NCBI GenBank assembly: GCA_965224225.1
Contig: CBDCZF010000035.1
Location: 124,001 to 188,000 of the forward strand
Length of the DNA: 64,000 bases
Reading direction: 5' to 3'
Origin: CAJQQK01 sp965224225
GTDB lineage: Bacteria; Pseudomonadota; Alphaproteobacteria; Rhizobiales; Hyphomicrobiaceae
A program made the translations under genes and the position numbers. Positions 51,129-61,054 of this stretch are shown piece by piece (the first letter of the stretch is position 1; the number at the start of each line of letters is the position of its first letter). The notes beneath the pieces are model-generated. The model saw nothing but the letters and a program-made list of their open reading frames with translations, searched no databases and was not told the DNA's origin.

Positions 51129-52658
51129 CTACTTCTTCCAGCGCGCGAACTGCAGGCGCGGCACCTCGTCGACGCCGGCGACGAGGTCGAGGTCCTTGTG
51201 CTTGCCGTAGAAGCGGCGGACGCCGAAGGTCGGCATCCAGTAGACCTGATCGTGAATGCGCTGCTGCGCCTTCTTGTAGAGATCTGCGCGCCTGGCGGTG
51301 TCCGTCGAACGTCGCGCCTCGTTGACCCAGCCCGACAATTCCTTGTCACCGGCGTAGTTGTTCGAAGCCGCGATGTCGAAGAACGGATGCAGGATCATGT
51401 CGGAGTCGAAGACGTTGTAGCTGCCCCAGTTGAAGTTGCCGATACCGGTGATCTTGCCGGCGCGGCGCAGTTTGCCCATTTGCTGGGTGTTGCCGATGTA
51501 GTCCTTCAGGTTGACCTTGATGCCGACCTTGCTCAGCATCTGCATCGCAGCCTGATTGAACAGTTTTTGGTGCGAGGCGTACTGCCAGAGGTCGATCTCG
51601 ATGCCGTCCTTGTGGCCGGCTTCGGCGAGCAGCGCCTTGGCCTTAGCCGGATCGTACGGATAGCCGGCGATCGTATCGTCATGGCCGAAATGGAACGGAC
51701 TGGTCGAGCCGTTGACCTCATAGCCTTCCTTCTGGATCACGCGTTGCAGGATCTTCTTGCGGTCGATCGCATGGGCAACCGCACGGCGCACCCGCACATC
51801 CTGCAAGGGCGATTCCGAGGCACGCCCCATCGCATCGAACATCCAGAAGTCGATGCGCAGGATCGAGAAGTTCAAGACCTCGTAGTTGGGCTGAGCGTCA
51901 AAGCTCGGCACCTGGTCGTTGAGCAGGTTCAGCGAGACGTCGACGCCGCCGGAGAACAACTCGGCCAGCCTGGTCGAAGCTTCCGGCACGATCTTGATCT
52001 CGACTTTCTCGATCGCCGGCACGCCCTTCATCCAGTAGTTCTCGTTGCGCACCATGGTGACGCGGCTGCCCTTGTCCCACGACACGAACTTGTATGGGCC
52101 GCTGCCCATGGCGTTGCCCTGGACGTGCTCGAAGGTGTTTTCCTTCGTCCACTTGGGGTCCATCAGGAACAGCGTGTTGAGCTGTTCGAGGACCAGTGGA
52201 TACGGGTCGACACTGTGGATGCGGAACGTCGTGTCGTCGATCACCTCGACCTTCTTGACCCACTTGAAGTTGCTCACGCGCGGCGACTTCGGCTTGGCGT
52301 TGAGGACGCGTTCCTCGATGGTGTAGCGCACGGATTCCGAAGTCAGCTTGTTACCGTTGTGGAACGTAACGTCGTCACGGATCTTGAATTCCCAGGTCTT
52401 CGGGTCGATCACCTTCCAGGACGTTGCGACGTGCGGGATGATTTTACCCGTATCCGGCTCGCGCAGCACCAGCGGGTCGAACATCAGATACGCCATTTGG
52501 ATCATCTGGCGCGCCGACGTTTGATAGGGCTCCATGGTGTGGAACTTGGTGTAGGCGGCCACCTTCATGGTGTCCTTGGCAGCAAGCGTCGGGGTTGCGA
52601 CGAGACCGCCTACGGCAAGCGCAACTGCAAGCCCCGTAATGGTACGTTTGAAGTGCAT
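51129..52658 (-). CDS. periplasmic peptide-binding protein of an ABC transporter (SBP family 5)
   Basis: 509 residues. A signal peptide (ITGLAVALAVGGLVATPTLAA) is followed by the family-5 fold: MAYLMFDPLVLREPDTG, TWEFKIRDDVTFHNG, VRRAVAHAIDRKKI, GYPYDPAKAKALLAEAG. It captures peptides or similar solutes for the permease encoded upstream. AGGAGG lies 7 bases before the ATG. A 209-base gap separates it from the ATPase genes, so it may have its own promoter. The ligand cannot be told. Confidence 0.9.
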   Translation of the reverse strand: MHFKRTITGLAVALAVGGLVATPTLAAKDTMKVAAYTKFHTMEPYQTSARQMIQMAYLMFDPLVLREPDTGKIIPHVATSWKVIDPKTWEFKIRDDVTFHNGNKLTSESVRYTIEERVLNAKPKSPRVSNFKWVKKVEVIDDTTFRIHSVDPYPLVLEQLNTLFLMDPKWTKENTFEHVQGNAMGSGPYKFVSWDKGSRVTMVRNENYWMKGVPAIEKVEIKIVPEASTRLAELFSGGVDVSLNLLNDQVPSFDAQPNYEVLNFSILRIDFWMFDAMGRASESPLQDVRVRRAVAHAIDRKKILQRVIQKEGYEVNGSTSPFHFGHDDTIAGYPYDPAKAKALLAEAGHKDGIEIDLWQYASHQKLFNQAAMQMLSKVGIKVNLKDYIGNTQQMGKLRRAGKITGIGNFNWGSYNVFDSDMILHPFFDIAASNNYAGDKELSGWVNEARRSTDTARRADLYKKAQQRIHDQVYWMPTFGVRRFYGKHKDLDLVAGVDEVPRLQFARWKK

Positions 52659-52867
52659 ATGGTTTCCTCCTTGGTCCTGCAGGCCGAAGTCTGCAATCGC
52701 GCGGTGTACCGACCGTTCTGGGCGGCTGACGCCGGTCAATAGCCTTGTCGGTCGGTGAGGTCGCTGGAGTTGGCTCGTCGACCTTCGTGCAATTCTCGCG
52801 ATTGAAAATAGTCTAGCCGAAACTTCTCGCTCGTGTCACGCGCGCGCCTCAGATGCCTAACACCCGC

Positions 52868-53875
52868 TTATAACGCCTGACCGGCGCCTTCCGACAACCA
52901 GCATCTGACACCGTGATCCTCACTCAGGCGGAACAGCGGCGGGTGTTCCTCGAGACAGCGCCCGATCGCCTGGTTGCAGCGCGCTGCAAACGGACAGCCC
53001 TTCGGCAGGTTGATCAGGCTCGGCACGCTGCCCGGGATCTCCTTGAGCGGCTGCTTGCCAACACGAAACTTTTCGCCCAACCGCGGGACCGACTGCAGCA
53101 GCCCCTGCGTATAGGGGTGGCGCGGATTATCGAACAGATCGTCGATCTCGAGATACTCGACGACCTGGCCGGCATACATCACGACCACCGCATCTGACGT
53201 CTCGGCAATGACGCCAAGATCGTGCGTGATCAGCATGATCGCCATGCCGCGCTCGTCCTGCAGCTTGAGCATCAGGTCGAGGATCTGGGCCTGGATGGTG
53301 ACGTCGAGCGCCGTCGTCGGCTCGTCGGCGATCATCAGCTTGGCCTCACAGGCGATCGCCATCGCTATCATCGCGCGTTGGCGCATGCCACCGGAAAAAT
53401 GGTGCGGATAGTCGTTGACGCGTGACTCAGGACTTGGAATGCCGACCTGATCGAGCATATCGACCGCCGCCTCCATCGCTTCACGCCGGCCGTAGCCGCG
53501 ATGGATCATGAATACCTCGGCAATCTGATCGCCGAGCGTGAACACCGGGTTGAGCGAGGTCATCGGCTCCTGGAAGATCATCGCGATATCGCGGCCGCGA
53601 ATCTCGCACATCTCGCGTTCGGAGGCGGCCAGCAGATCGACGCCGTCGAGCGTGATGGCACCCGCCACGATCTCGCCCGGCGGCTGAATGAGGCGCATCA
53701 CGGATAGCGCGGTGACCGATTTGCCGCTACCCGATTCTCCGAGCACGCCGAGCGTGCGGCCAGCCGCCAGCGATAAGTCGACACCATCGACGGCCCGGAT
53801 TCGCCCCTCCGGCGTCAGGAAATGGGTCTTGAGCCCCTCGACGACCAGCAGCTGGTTTGCGCCATCAAGTGCCAT
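52868..53875 (-). CDS. peptide ABC transporter ATPase (DppD/OppD-like)
   Basis: 335 residues. Walker A GESGSGKSVTAL, signature FSGGMRQRAMIAMAIA, Walker B LMIADEPTTALD, and the C-terminal oligopeptide/dipeptide domain with Cys-rich motif GCPFAARCNQAIGRC, which may hold an iron-sulfur cluster as in related ATPases. Works with the next ATPase and two permeases. Seven bases separate it from its upstream partner. Confidence 0.92.
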   Translation of the reverse strand: MALDGANQLLVVEGLKTHFLTPEGRIRAVDGVDLSLAAGRTLGVLGESGSGKSVTALSVMRLIQPPGEIVAGAITLDGVDLLAASEREMCEIRGRDIAMIFQEPMTSLNPVFTLGDQIAEVFMIHRGYGRREAMEAAVDMLDQVGIPSPESRVNDYPHHFSGGMRQRAMIAMAIACEAKLMIADEPTTALDVTIQAQILDLMLKLQDERGMAIMLITHDLGVIAETSDAVVVMYAGQVVEYLEIDDLFDNPRHPYTQGLLQSVPRLGEKFRVGKQPLKEIPGSVPSLINLPKGCPFAARCNQAIGRCLEEHPPLFRLSEDHGVRCWLSEGAGQAL

Positions 53876-53881
53876 CGCGCG

Positions 53882-54880
53882 TTATTCCTTCGCTGCCTCG
53901 ACCGCGCCCGTATCGTGCAGATGGCAGGCGACCAGGTGTCCGGGCGAGACCTCGCCGATCTTGGGCTCGACCTGGCGGCAGATGTCCATCGCCCGCGGGC
54001 AGCGCGTATGGAAGCGGCAGCCTGACGGCGGATTGATCGGGCTCGGGATGTCGCCCCTTAGAATGATGCGCTCGCGCCGCCGGGCACCGGCCTCGGGCTT
54101 CGGCACCGCCGAGATCAGCGCTTCCGTGTAGGGGTGCTTCGGGTTCAGGTAGAGATCGCGGTCGCTCGCCAGTTCGACGATCTTGCCGAGATACATGACG
54201 GCGACGCGGTCGGCGATGTGTTCGACGACGGAAAGGTCGTGGGCGATGAACAGAAACGAAAAGCCGAACTCGTCCTTGAGGCTGTCGAGCAGGTTGATGA
54301 CCTGCGCCTGTATCGACACGTCGAGGGCGGAGACCGGCTCATCTGCAACGATCAGGCGGGGCGACAATGCCAGAGCTCTGGCAATTCCGATACGCTGGCG
54401 CTGGCCGCCGGAAAACTCATGCGGATATCGCTGCAGCTGTTCGCGCTGCAGACCAACCTTCTCGAGCAGCCCTGCCACATGCTCTCGCCAGTTCGCATCG
54501 CCGCTGTGCACGCGATAGGCTTCGCCGATCAGTTCGCCGACGCGAAAGCGCGGGTTGAGAGAAGCAAACGGATCCTGAAAGATCATCTGCATCTGCTGGC
54601 GCACCTTGGTCAGCGCCGGCCCGGACAGCCCGGTAATGTCGGTGCCGTCGAACACGATTTTGCCGTCGCTCGGCTCGTAGAGGCCGAGGATCGTGCGACC
54701 GATCGTTGACTTGCCGCACCCGGATTCGCCAACCAGGCCGAGCGTCTCGCCGCGCTCGATGCGGAACGTGACACCGTCGACGGCCTGCACATGTCCGACG
54801 ATCCGCTTCAGAAGCCCCTTCCTGATCGGAAAGTGCATCTTGAGATCTTCAATCTCGAGTATCGGTGCGGCGGTGGACAC
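53882..54880 (-). CDS. peptide ABC transporter ATPase (DppF/OppF-like)
   Basis: 332 residues. Walker A GESGCGKSTIGR, Q-loop MQMIFQDPFASLNPR, signature FSGGQRQRIGIARALAL, Walker B LIVADEPVSALD, and the C-terminal Cys motif GCRFHTRCPRAMDIC. It is the second nucleotide-binding subunit. It starts 7 bases after the stop of the second permease gene. Confidence 0.93.
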   Translation of the reverse strand: MSTAAPILEIEDLKMHFPIRKGLLKRIVGHVQAVDGVTFRIERGETLGLVGESGCGKSTIGRTILGLYEPSDGKIVFDGTDITGLSGPALTKVRQQMQMIFQDPFASLNPRFRVGELIGEAYRVHSGDANWREHVAGLLEKVGLQREQLQRYPHEFSGGQRQRIGIARALALSPRLIVADEPVSALDVSIQAQVINLLDSLKDEFGFSFLFIAHDLSVVEHIADRVAVMYLGKIVELASDRDLYLNPKHPYTEALISAVPKPEAGARRRERIILRGDIPSPINPPSGCRFHTRCPRAMDICRQVEPKIGEVSPGHLVACHLHDTGAVEAAKE

Positions 54881-54887
54881 GTCTGCT

Positions 54888-55805
54888 TCAGCCTTTCCTC
54901 ATGCGCGGGTCGAGCAGATCACGCAGCGCGTCGCCGACGAGATTGATGCTAAGCGCCGCCAGGAAGATCGCAAGCCCCGGCAGCGTCGAGAGCCACCACA
55001 CCGTCAGCATGTAGTCACGCCCTTCGGCCAGCATCAGCCCCCACGACGGCGTTGGCGGCTGGATGCCGAGGCCCAGGAAACTCAGGAACGTCTCGCGAAT
55101 GATGGCGCGCGCAATCTCGACGGTCGCGATCACCAGGATCGGCGGAATGAGATTGGCCAGGATGTGCTTGAGGACGATGCGGACCTGCGAGAGGCCCTGC
55201 GAAATCGCCGCCAGCACGAACTCCTGTTCCTTGAGCTTCATGGTCTCTATGCGCGTCACGCGCGCAAAAATCGGCCAGTTCGACAGGCCCAGCGCCAAAA
55301 TGATGTTCTCCATCGAGGCACCGAGCACGATGACCAGCGTCATCGCCAGCAGGATGAACGGGAAGGCCAGCATGGCGTTGACCATGAAGTCGATGGTCGC
55401 ATCGACCACGCCACCGAAATAACCGGCAACCAGGCCGAGCAGCACGCCGATCACCATCGAGACCAGAACGGCCGACAGGCCGATCATCAGCGATATCCGC
55501 GCGCCGTAAACAATGCGGCTGAAGAGATCGCGGCCGAGTTGGTCGGTGCCGAGCAGATAGGTGCTCTCGCCGCCTTCGAGGAAGCTTGGCGGTGTCAGGC
55601 GGGACAGGATGTCCTGTTCGAGCGGATCGTGCGTTGCAACGAACGGCGCGAACACCGCGCAAAATATCAATAACAGCACCAGCACCAGGCCGAAGACGCC
55701 CATCCGGAGCTGCCAGGCCCTGCGGAGCACAATGGAAAGCATCGAGCGCTTTTGATCCTGTTCGCGGCCGCGCGGTTCCGCGATTGTTGTCGGCGTGTCG
55801 TTCAT
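54888..55805 (-). CDS. peptide ABC transporter permease (DppC/OppC-like)
   Basis: 305 residues with six membrane helices. N-terminal tail, then FGLVLVLLLIFCAVFAPFVA, the extracytoplasmic YLLGTDQLGRDLFSRIVYGA loop typical of DppC, and the coupling motif near LKHILANLIPPILVIA. Start at MNDTPTTIAE overlaps the first permease gene by 4 bases (ATGA). The frame is open far upstream but antisense-like in quality. Confidence 0.92.
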   Translation of the reverse strand: MNDTPTTIAEPRGREQDQKRSMLSIVLRRAWQLRMGVFGLVLVLLLIFCAVFAPFVATHDPLEQDILSRLTPPSFLEGGESTYLLGTDQLGRDLFSRIVYGARISLMIGLSAVLVSMVIGVLLGLVAGYFGGVVDATIDFMVNAMLAFPFILLAMTLVIVLGASMENIILALGLSNWPIFARVTRIETMKLKEQEFVLAAISQGLSQVRIVLKHILANLIPPILVIATVEIARAIIRETFLSFLGLGIQPPTPSWGLMLAEGRDYMLTVWWLSTLPGLAIFLAALSINLVGDALRDLLDPRMRKG

Positions 55806-56722
55806 TCGAACCTGATCCTCGGGTCGATCCAGGCGGAACTGATGTCGGCTGCGAGGTTCGCAAGGATCGTGAAGGCCGACAGGATCAGCACGACCCCCTG
55901 CACGACGGGAAAGTCCCCGACCTGGATGGATTCGACCGCGAGCCGCCCGAGGCCCGGCCACGAAAACACCGTTTCGGTCACCACCGCGCCGCCGAGCAGG
56001 GCGCCGAACTGCACGCCCGTCACCGTTACCAGCGGGATGGCGGCATTGCGCAGCGCATGCTTGAGCAGCACCTTGCGCTGCGCCACGCCCTTGGCGCGTG
56101 CGGTGCGGATATAGTCCTGCGACAGGACTTCGAGCATGCCCGAACGGACCAGGCGCATGTTTAGCGGCAAGGTGAAGGAGGCCAGCGTCACCGCCGGCAG
56201 GATCAGATGGGCGAGGCTGTCGCTGCCCGACGTCGGCAGCCATTTGAGCCAGACGCCAAACACGATCATGAGCATGATGCCGAGCCAGAACAGCGGCATC
56301 GCCTGTCCGACCAGCACGATGAACGTGGTGATGTTATCGATGATCGAGTAGCGCCGGACGGCCGAAATGATGCCGAGCGGAATGGCAAACAGCGTGGCGA
56401 TGATCTGGGCTGCGATCGCGAGCTTGAGCGTCGGCCAAAGTGCCACCCAGATCAATTCGCTGGCCGGCACCTTGGCGACCCAGGAAATGCCGAAGTCACC
56501 CTGGAACAGAATCCGGCCGAGCCAGTTCGCGTATTGCACGACCAACGGCTGATCGAGACCCAGTTCCTTTTCGAATGCCGCGATATCGGCATCGTCTGCC
56601 GTCTCCGGCAGCAACATTGCGGCCGGGTCGGCCGTATAGAAAAGCAGGATGAAGGAGACCACCGATATGACGAATGCGACACCGAGCGCGTGCAGCAACT
56701 TGTAGATGATATATTTCTGCAT
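55802..56722 (-). CDS. peptide ABC transporter permease (DppB/OppB-like)
   Basis: 306 residues with six membrane helices. The N-terminal helix (LLHALGVAFVISVVSFILLF) and PAAMLLPETADDADIAAFEK loop are as in DppB; VRSGMLEVLSQDYIRTARAKG holds the coupling loop. First gene of the transporter operon, which runs permease, permease, ATPase, ATPase and, after a gap, binding protein. Confidence 0.92.
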   Translation of the reverse strand: MQKYIIYKLLHALGVAFVISVVSFILLFYTADPAAMLLPETADDADIAAFEKELGLDQPLVVQYANWLGRILFQGDFGISWVAKVPASELIWVALWPTLKLAIAAQIIATLFAIPLGIISAVRRYSIIDNITTFIVLVGQAMPLFWLGIMLMIVFGVWLKWLPTSGSDSLAHLILPAVTLASFTLPLNMRLVRSGMLEVLSQDYIRTARAKGVAQRKVLLKHALRNAAIPLVTVTGVQFGALLGGAVVTETVFSWPGLGRLAVESIQVGDFPVVQGVVLILSAFTILANLAADISSAWIDPRIRFE

Positions 56723-56843
56723 TCGACAGGGGCTCCGGCATCAAACGCACTGAGCGTAGGTGAATTGTGCGCCCGAGACCAGCTTCGTTGCAAGTCTTCG
56801 TCGACCAGATTGGTAACGGCTGGCGCAATCGTTGCTAAACCCC

Positions 56844-56878
56844 AGGTTTGCACGCCTCTGCCGAGTGCGTGCAAACCT
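56844..56878 (-). terminator. 12-bp hairpin between an SDR gene and the transporter operon
   Basis: AGGTTTGCACGC pairs perfectly with GCGTGCAAACCT over an 11-base loop, 28 bases after the SDR stop on the minus strand. It has no strong T-run. It may end the SDR transcript ahead of the transporter promoter. Confidence 0.5.
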
Positions 56879-56905
56879 TCTACCTCAGGCGTGCAAGGCC
56901 GGTCC

Positions 56906-57826
56906 CTACACCGGATCCCAGTTGAACACGTCCTGCGAACGGTCGAGCGCATACATAGACGGCTTCATCGCCGGGAAGGCGTGCTCGAGCACCGTCGTCG
57001 GCGTCCAGCCGCTGTCCTTTTGCATGGCGCGGATCGGGCGTGACTGGCTCATCAGCACGATCTCGTTGCGCCGCACGCAAATGATCTGGCCGGTAATATC
57101 CTGCGCCTGATCGGACGCCAGTGCCACGACGACGGGCGCGATCTTTTCCGCCCCCATCGACTTGATCCGGTCGACGCGCTCCTTGTCCTCGTCGCTCTTG
57201 ACGGGGATCGAACTCGTCATCCGGCTCCAGGCGAAGGGTCCGATGCAGTTCGACGTCACGCCGAACCGGGCCATGTCGAGGGCAATCGATTTCGAGAGAC
57301 CGACAATGCCGAGCTTGGCGGCGGAATAGTTCGCCTGCCCGAAGTTACCGATCAGGCCCGATGTCGAGGTGAAATGGACGTAGCGGCCCGACTGCTGGTT
57401 GCGGAAATGAGGCGCTGCGGCATGGCTGACGTTGAAGGCGCCCTTGAGATGGACGTTGACGACGCTGTCCCAATCATCCTCGGTCATCTTGTGGAAGATG
57501 ACGTCGCGCAGAATGCCGGCGTTGTTGACGATGATGTCGATGCGCCCGAAGGTGTCGACCGCCTGGGCGATCATACCCTGGGCCGCCTGATAGTCAGCCA
57601 CACTGTCGAAGTTCGCGGCCGCCTCGCCACCGGCTTCCTTGATGGCATCGACGACTTCCTGGGCAGGCGCCTTGTCAGCGCCCTCGCCCGTACCAGAGCC
57701 GCCGAGATCGTTGACGATCACCTTGGCACCGCACGCCGCCATCATAATCGCCATCTCACGTCCGATGCCGCGGCCGGCGCCCGTGATCAGTGCCACCTTC
57801 CCCATCAACAGCGTGTTGTCCGACAT
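56906..57826 (-). CDS. SDR oxidoreductase (3-hydroxyacyl-CoA dehydrogenase-like)
   Basis: 306 residues. Cofactor motif GAGRGIGREMA, DLGGSGTGEG, NNAGILRD, catalytic Ser then YSAAKLG, and an extra C-terminal region of about 60 residues (FPAMKPSMYALDRSQ). This long form with a VNDLGGS motif resembles the dehydrogenase unit of peroxisomal multifunctional enzyme type 2 and bacterial relatives acting on hydroxyacyl-CoA or steroids. Start placed at MSDNTLLMGK. Substrate inferred only at family level. Confidence 0.82.
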   Translation of the reverse strand: MSDNTLLMGKVALITGAGRGIGREMAIMMAACGAKVIVNDLGGSGTGEGADKAPAQEVVDAIKEAGGEAAANFDSVADYQAAQGMIAQAVDTFGRIDIIVNNAGILRDVIFHKMTEDDWDSVVNVHLKGAFNVSHAAAPHFRNQQSGRYVHFTSTSGLIGNFGQANYSAAKLGIVGLSKSIALDMARFGVTSNCIGPFAWSRMTSSIPVKSDEDKERVDRIKSMGAEKIAPVVVALASDQAQDITGQIICVRRNEIVLMSQSRPIRAMQKDSGWTPTTVLEHAFPAMKPSMYALDRSQDVFNWDPV

Positions 57827-58007
57827 CTGCGGTCCCTTCCTTAATTTGCGTGTTTCGGCCAGCCTCCCATCGACTTCCGGTAGGGGAGGCAGCAAGGCTC
57901 ACTGATTTGAAGCTAGCAAGACGCGACAGGCGCTCAAAGCGGCGCTGAGACGGCCGGCGGATCGATTACATGTCTGATCCGCGCTGAACCATGCAAATTC
58001 GAGAAGG

Positions 58008-59549
58008 TCAGAATTCAGCCCGCCCGGGGCTCATCAGCCAGGCGAACGTCAGCACCAGCAGCGCAAGTGCGATGCACACCACGGCAACCGGATGGCCGGC
58101 CACGAGTAATGCCGTCGCCGCCGCCCACGACAGCGACGAAAAGGCCTCGGTCAGTGTCGCAACGCGCGAGGCGACCTGACGATAGCGAAAATGCGAGCGC
58201 TTGGCTTCGCCGCGGAACCACAATTGAATAGCGATTGCACTGGCCGAGGCGGCGATCACACCAAAGGCAGTCCACATCGCCTCGGCAGGCGCAAACGTCG
58301 CCATCGCGGCAAGCATCGGAAAACCGATCACGCCGATCACGACCAGCACGGATTCGATCTTGGCGAACAGGATCTGTCGCGGCGATACGGGCGCCGTCGC
58401 AACCAGGGCGGGTGCGTCCTCGCCGGAAATCGTGAGCCAGGCAAGCCCGCCGGCGAGTTGGCCAAGTGCCATCACCAGCACCGGCGAGAGGACGACGAAC
58501 AGGCCCGCCGCATCCCCATAGTTCTTCCACAGCAGCAAGGCCGGCGGCAGCAGGTAAAGCACCTGCATCAGCGATTGCGAGACCAGCCAGGGATCACGCT
58601 TCAGGAGTTGGAATTCCTTGGCCTTGAGCGACTGACGGGGCGTCATCTGGCGGAATGGCCGGCGCGTTGTTTCGCGCCCCGCAGTAACACCGATACCGGT
58701 CGCCCGCACGACCCAGTCGCCGAAGTCCTTCGATGTTTGCCAGATCGTCAACCCTAAGAAGGCAGCAGCAAAAAGCAGGACGGCTGCAAGCTGCCAGCCG
58801 CCGCCCATCGCGGCCTGCACCGGCAGCCAGATGATGCTGTCGGGTGATGGCGCGGCATCGACAATGGAACTGTCGCGCAGCAGTGAGATCCGCGACAGGG
58901 TGTTGTACGACATGATTGCCACGACCTGCATGCCGATCAGGATGCTGGCGCCGATGATTGCGGCGACGATCTGGGCAATCAGGCGGGTGCGTTTGGCCCC
59001 GAACAGTTCGAACATCGCAACCATCAGCCACACGGCCACCGCCGTTGCGAACATCGCCAACGCGGCCATGACGACATAACTCGCAAGCCAGCCGGGATGG
59101 TCGAGGGCGGCTGCGAGATTGATGAACGGTGCCATCAACAGGGTCGACATCGCAGCAGTCGGCAACGTCAGGGCGACAATGCGCACTGCATAGATGTTGC
59201 GTGCCGAGGTCGGCGAGGACAGGATCAATTCGAGATCGGAGCGCGTGTAAAAGGCGCGGGTGACCGATTCCAGCGCTTGCGACAGCATCACGAAAAAGGC
59301 GAGCAAAGCGCAGCCCGTCATGGTGACCAGAACAATAGGATTGCCGGCCGCATTACCGTCACTCAGGAGCGGTTTGAGCACGGCATAGGCAAGCAGATGC
59401 AAGCCGACCGCGAACAGCCCGATCACCGCCATAATGATGCGCTCGCGCGTGCGCCGACCGGCCGTCATCATCGAGAGCCAGTCGCGCCAGGCGAGCAGCA
59501 ACTCATGGCGGGCAAACCAAGCAAGCGACTGTGGCGCGGCGACAATCAT
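58008..59549 (-). CDS. ABC transporter permease, multi-helix
   Basis: 513 residues with about twelve hydrophobic helices in two halves (IIMAVIGLFAVGLHLLAYAV, VVMAALAMFATAVAVWLMVA, LVVIGVIGFPMLAAMATFAP and others). It pairs with the ATPase whose gene overlaps its start by 4 bases. Such two-gene exporters are common; the cargo is unknown. No signal peptide or periplasmic domain. Confidence 0.78.
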   Translation of the reverse strand: MIVAAPQSLAWFARHELLLAWRDWLSMMTAGRRTRERIIMAVIGLFAVGLHLLAYAVLKPLLSDGNAAGNPIVLVTMTGCALLAFFVMLSQALESVTRAFYTRSDLELILSSPTSARNIYAVRIVALTLPTAAMSTLLMAPFINLAAALDHPGWLASYVVMAALAMFATAVAVWLMVAMFELFGAKRTRLIAQIVAAIIGASILIGMQVVAIMSYNTLSRISLLRDSSIVDAAPSPDSIIWLPVQAAMGGGWQLAAVLLFAAAFLGLTIWQTSKDFGDWVVRATGIGVTAGRETTRRPFRQMTPRQSLKAKEFQLLKRDPWLVSQSLMQVLYLLPPALLLWKNYGDAAGLFVVLSPVLVMALGQLAGGLAWLTISGEDAPALVATAPVSPRQILFAKIESVLVVIGVIGFPMLAAMATFAPAEAMWTAFGVIAASASAIAIQLWFRGEAKRSHFRYRQVASRVATLTEAFSSLSWAAATALLVAGHPVAVVCIALALLVLTFAWLMSPGRAEF

Positions 59550-60304
59550 GCTGCGGCCTGCTCGGCGTTGACGAGTTCGAGGAATATGTCCTCGAGGCTC
59601 GAGCCTGTCTTGCCTGCTTCATCCTGCAACTCGGCAAGCGTGCCTTCGCTCAGCAGACGGCCCTGATCGATCACCCCGATGCGGTCGGCCATGCGCTCGG
59701 CAACGTCGAGAATGTGGGTGGTCATGATGATCGTCACGCCGCGGGCGACGTGCTCACGCAGCACCGCCTTGACCTGGCGTGCGGAACCGGCATCGAGACC
59801 GGTCAGAGGCTCATCGAGAATGATCAGGCGCGGCTCGTGGATCAGGGCGCCAGCCAGCGCCACCTTCTGGCGCATGCCCTTTGAGAGCCCCTGACACCAA
59901 GTATTGGCCTGTGCACTAAGGCCCAGCAGTTCGAGGAGCTCGAGCGTCCGGGCCTCGGCGACATCAGCCGCGATTCCCCACAATCCCGCGACGAATTCGA
60001 GGTATTCAAGCGGCGTCAGCTTATCGTAGATCAGCGGCTCGTCCGGCAGCCAGGCCGTAATCCGCTTGGCGCTGATCGGATCGGCCAGTGCATCGATACC
60101 GCAAATCGAGATATTGCCCGCATCGGGTTGCAAGAGGCCCGTGACCATCTTGAGCGTCGTCGTCTTGCCGGCCCCGTTCGGCCCGAGCAGCGCGTAAAGC
60201 TCGCCCTGCCTAATCCTCAGCGACAGTCGATCGACGGCCGGCTGATCGTACGTTTTGCACAAGCCTTCGATTTCGAGCGCCCAAGCATCGCGCGGCATTT
60301 GCAT
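59546..60304 (-). CDS. ABC transporter ATPase (DrrA/CcmA type)
   Basis: 252 residues from MQMPRDAW. Walker A GPNGAGKTTTLK, Q-loop region AWLPDEPLIYDKLTPLEYLE, signature LSKGMRQKVALAGAL, Walker B LIILDEPLTGLD, and switch His in TTHILDVAE. The signature has Lys in place of the second Gly, as in many exporter ATPases. Starts two codons later or seven earlier are possible. Confidence 0.87.
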   Translation of the reverse strand: MQMPRDAWALEIEGLCKTYDQPAVDRLSLRIRQGELYALLGPNGAGKTTTLKMVTGLLQPDAGNISICGIDALADPISAKRITAWLPDEPLIYDKLTPLEYLEFVAGLWGIAADVAEARTLELLELLGLSAQANTWCQGLSKGMRQKVALAGALIHEPRLIILDEPLTGLDAGSARQVKAVLREHVARGVTIIMTTHILDVAERMADRIGVIDQGRLLSEGTLAELQDEAGKTGSSLEDIFLELVNAEQAAA

Positions 60305-60463
60305 CAACCCCGATCCCGTATCCAAACGGTAATCAACTACTCAATATGTGTTGCGCCGGAGTGAAGACAGTTGCAACGATTGCTGTCAACGCACGCTTCC
60401 GTGCGATCGCCGTTTCAGAGTGGGGCATGCGTTAAGGGGGCGGCCAGGCTTGCCGCCATGAAA

Positions 60464-61051
60464 TTAGCGGTGGCCGAGGAGAGCCTCGCGGAAGCGGGTC
60501 TTGGTTTCGGCTGCCTGCAGATTGCGCAATCCGCGCGGCGACGGCGTCTCGTCGACGCGCAGCAGGATGAAGGTCGGTCCGTTCGACTGGCGCAGCAGGC
60601 CCGAGGCTTCCTCGATCTCGGACATATCCGAGATGTCCCGCGTCACCGTAAAGCCGCAGCCGGCTGCAACTTCGCTCAAGTTGACACCGAGGCCGGTGTG
60701 CGATGTCTGACCACCGGTTTCCTGATAGAGAGCGTTGTCGACACAAACGAGCGAGAAATTCGCCGGCTTCATGACCCCGACAGTTGCCAGCGAACCGAGC
60801 GACATCAAGAGGTCGCCATCACCGGTAACGCACAAAACCCGTTTGTCCGGCTGCGCCAGTGCAAGACCTAAGGCTGCTGCCACGGCACCACCCATCGCAC
60901 CGCCGAACAGAAACGTATTGCCGGCTTCACCCGCAAGGTTACCGACATCCTTGGCGGGACCGGCTAGCCCGGCGATAATCAGAAAGTCGCTCGGATCGCC
61001 GATCAGGGCGGGCACTGCCTTGTTACGGTCGAGGCGTTTTCCATCCGACAT
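60464..61051 (-). CDS. thiamine-diphosphate decarboxylase, cofactor-binding subunit (ComE-like)
   Basis: 195 residues. It matches the C-terminal (PP) domain of ThDP enzymes: GDGDLLMSLGSLATVG and NALYQETGGQ form the metal-diphosphate site. It is like sulfopyruvate decarboxylase beta or the C-terminal half of phosphonopyruvate decarboxylase. The partner subunit lies 3 bases upstream. Substrate unknown; no sulfonate or phosphonate gene is near. Confidence 0.82.
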   Translation of the reverse strand: MSDGKRLDRNKAVPALIGDPSDFLIIAGLAGPAKDVGNLAGEAGNTFLFGGAMGGAVAAALGLALAQPDKRVLCVTGDGDLLMSLGSLATVGVMKPANFSLVCVDNALYQETGGQTSHTGLGVNLSEVAAGCGFTVTRDISDMSEIEEASGLLRQSNGPTFILLRVDETPSPRGLRNLQAAETKTRFREALLGHR

Positions 61052-61054
61052 CGT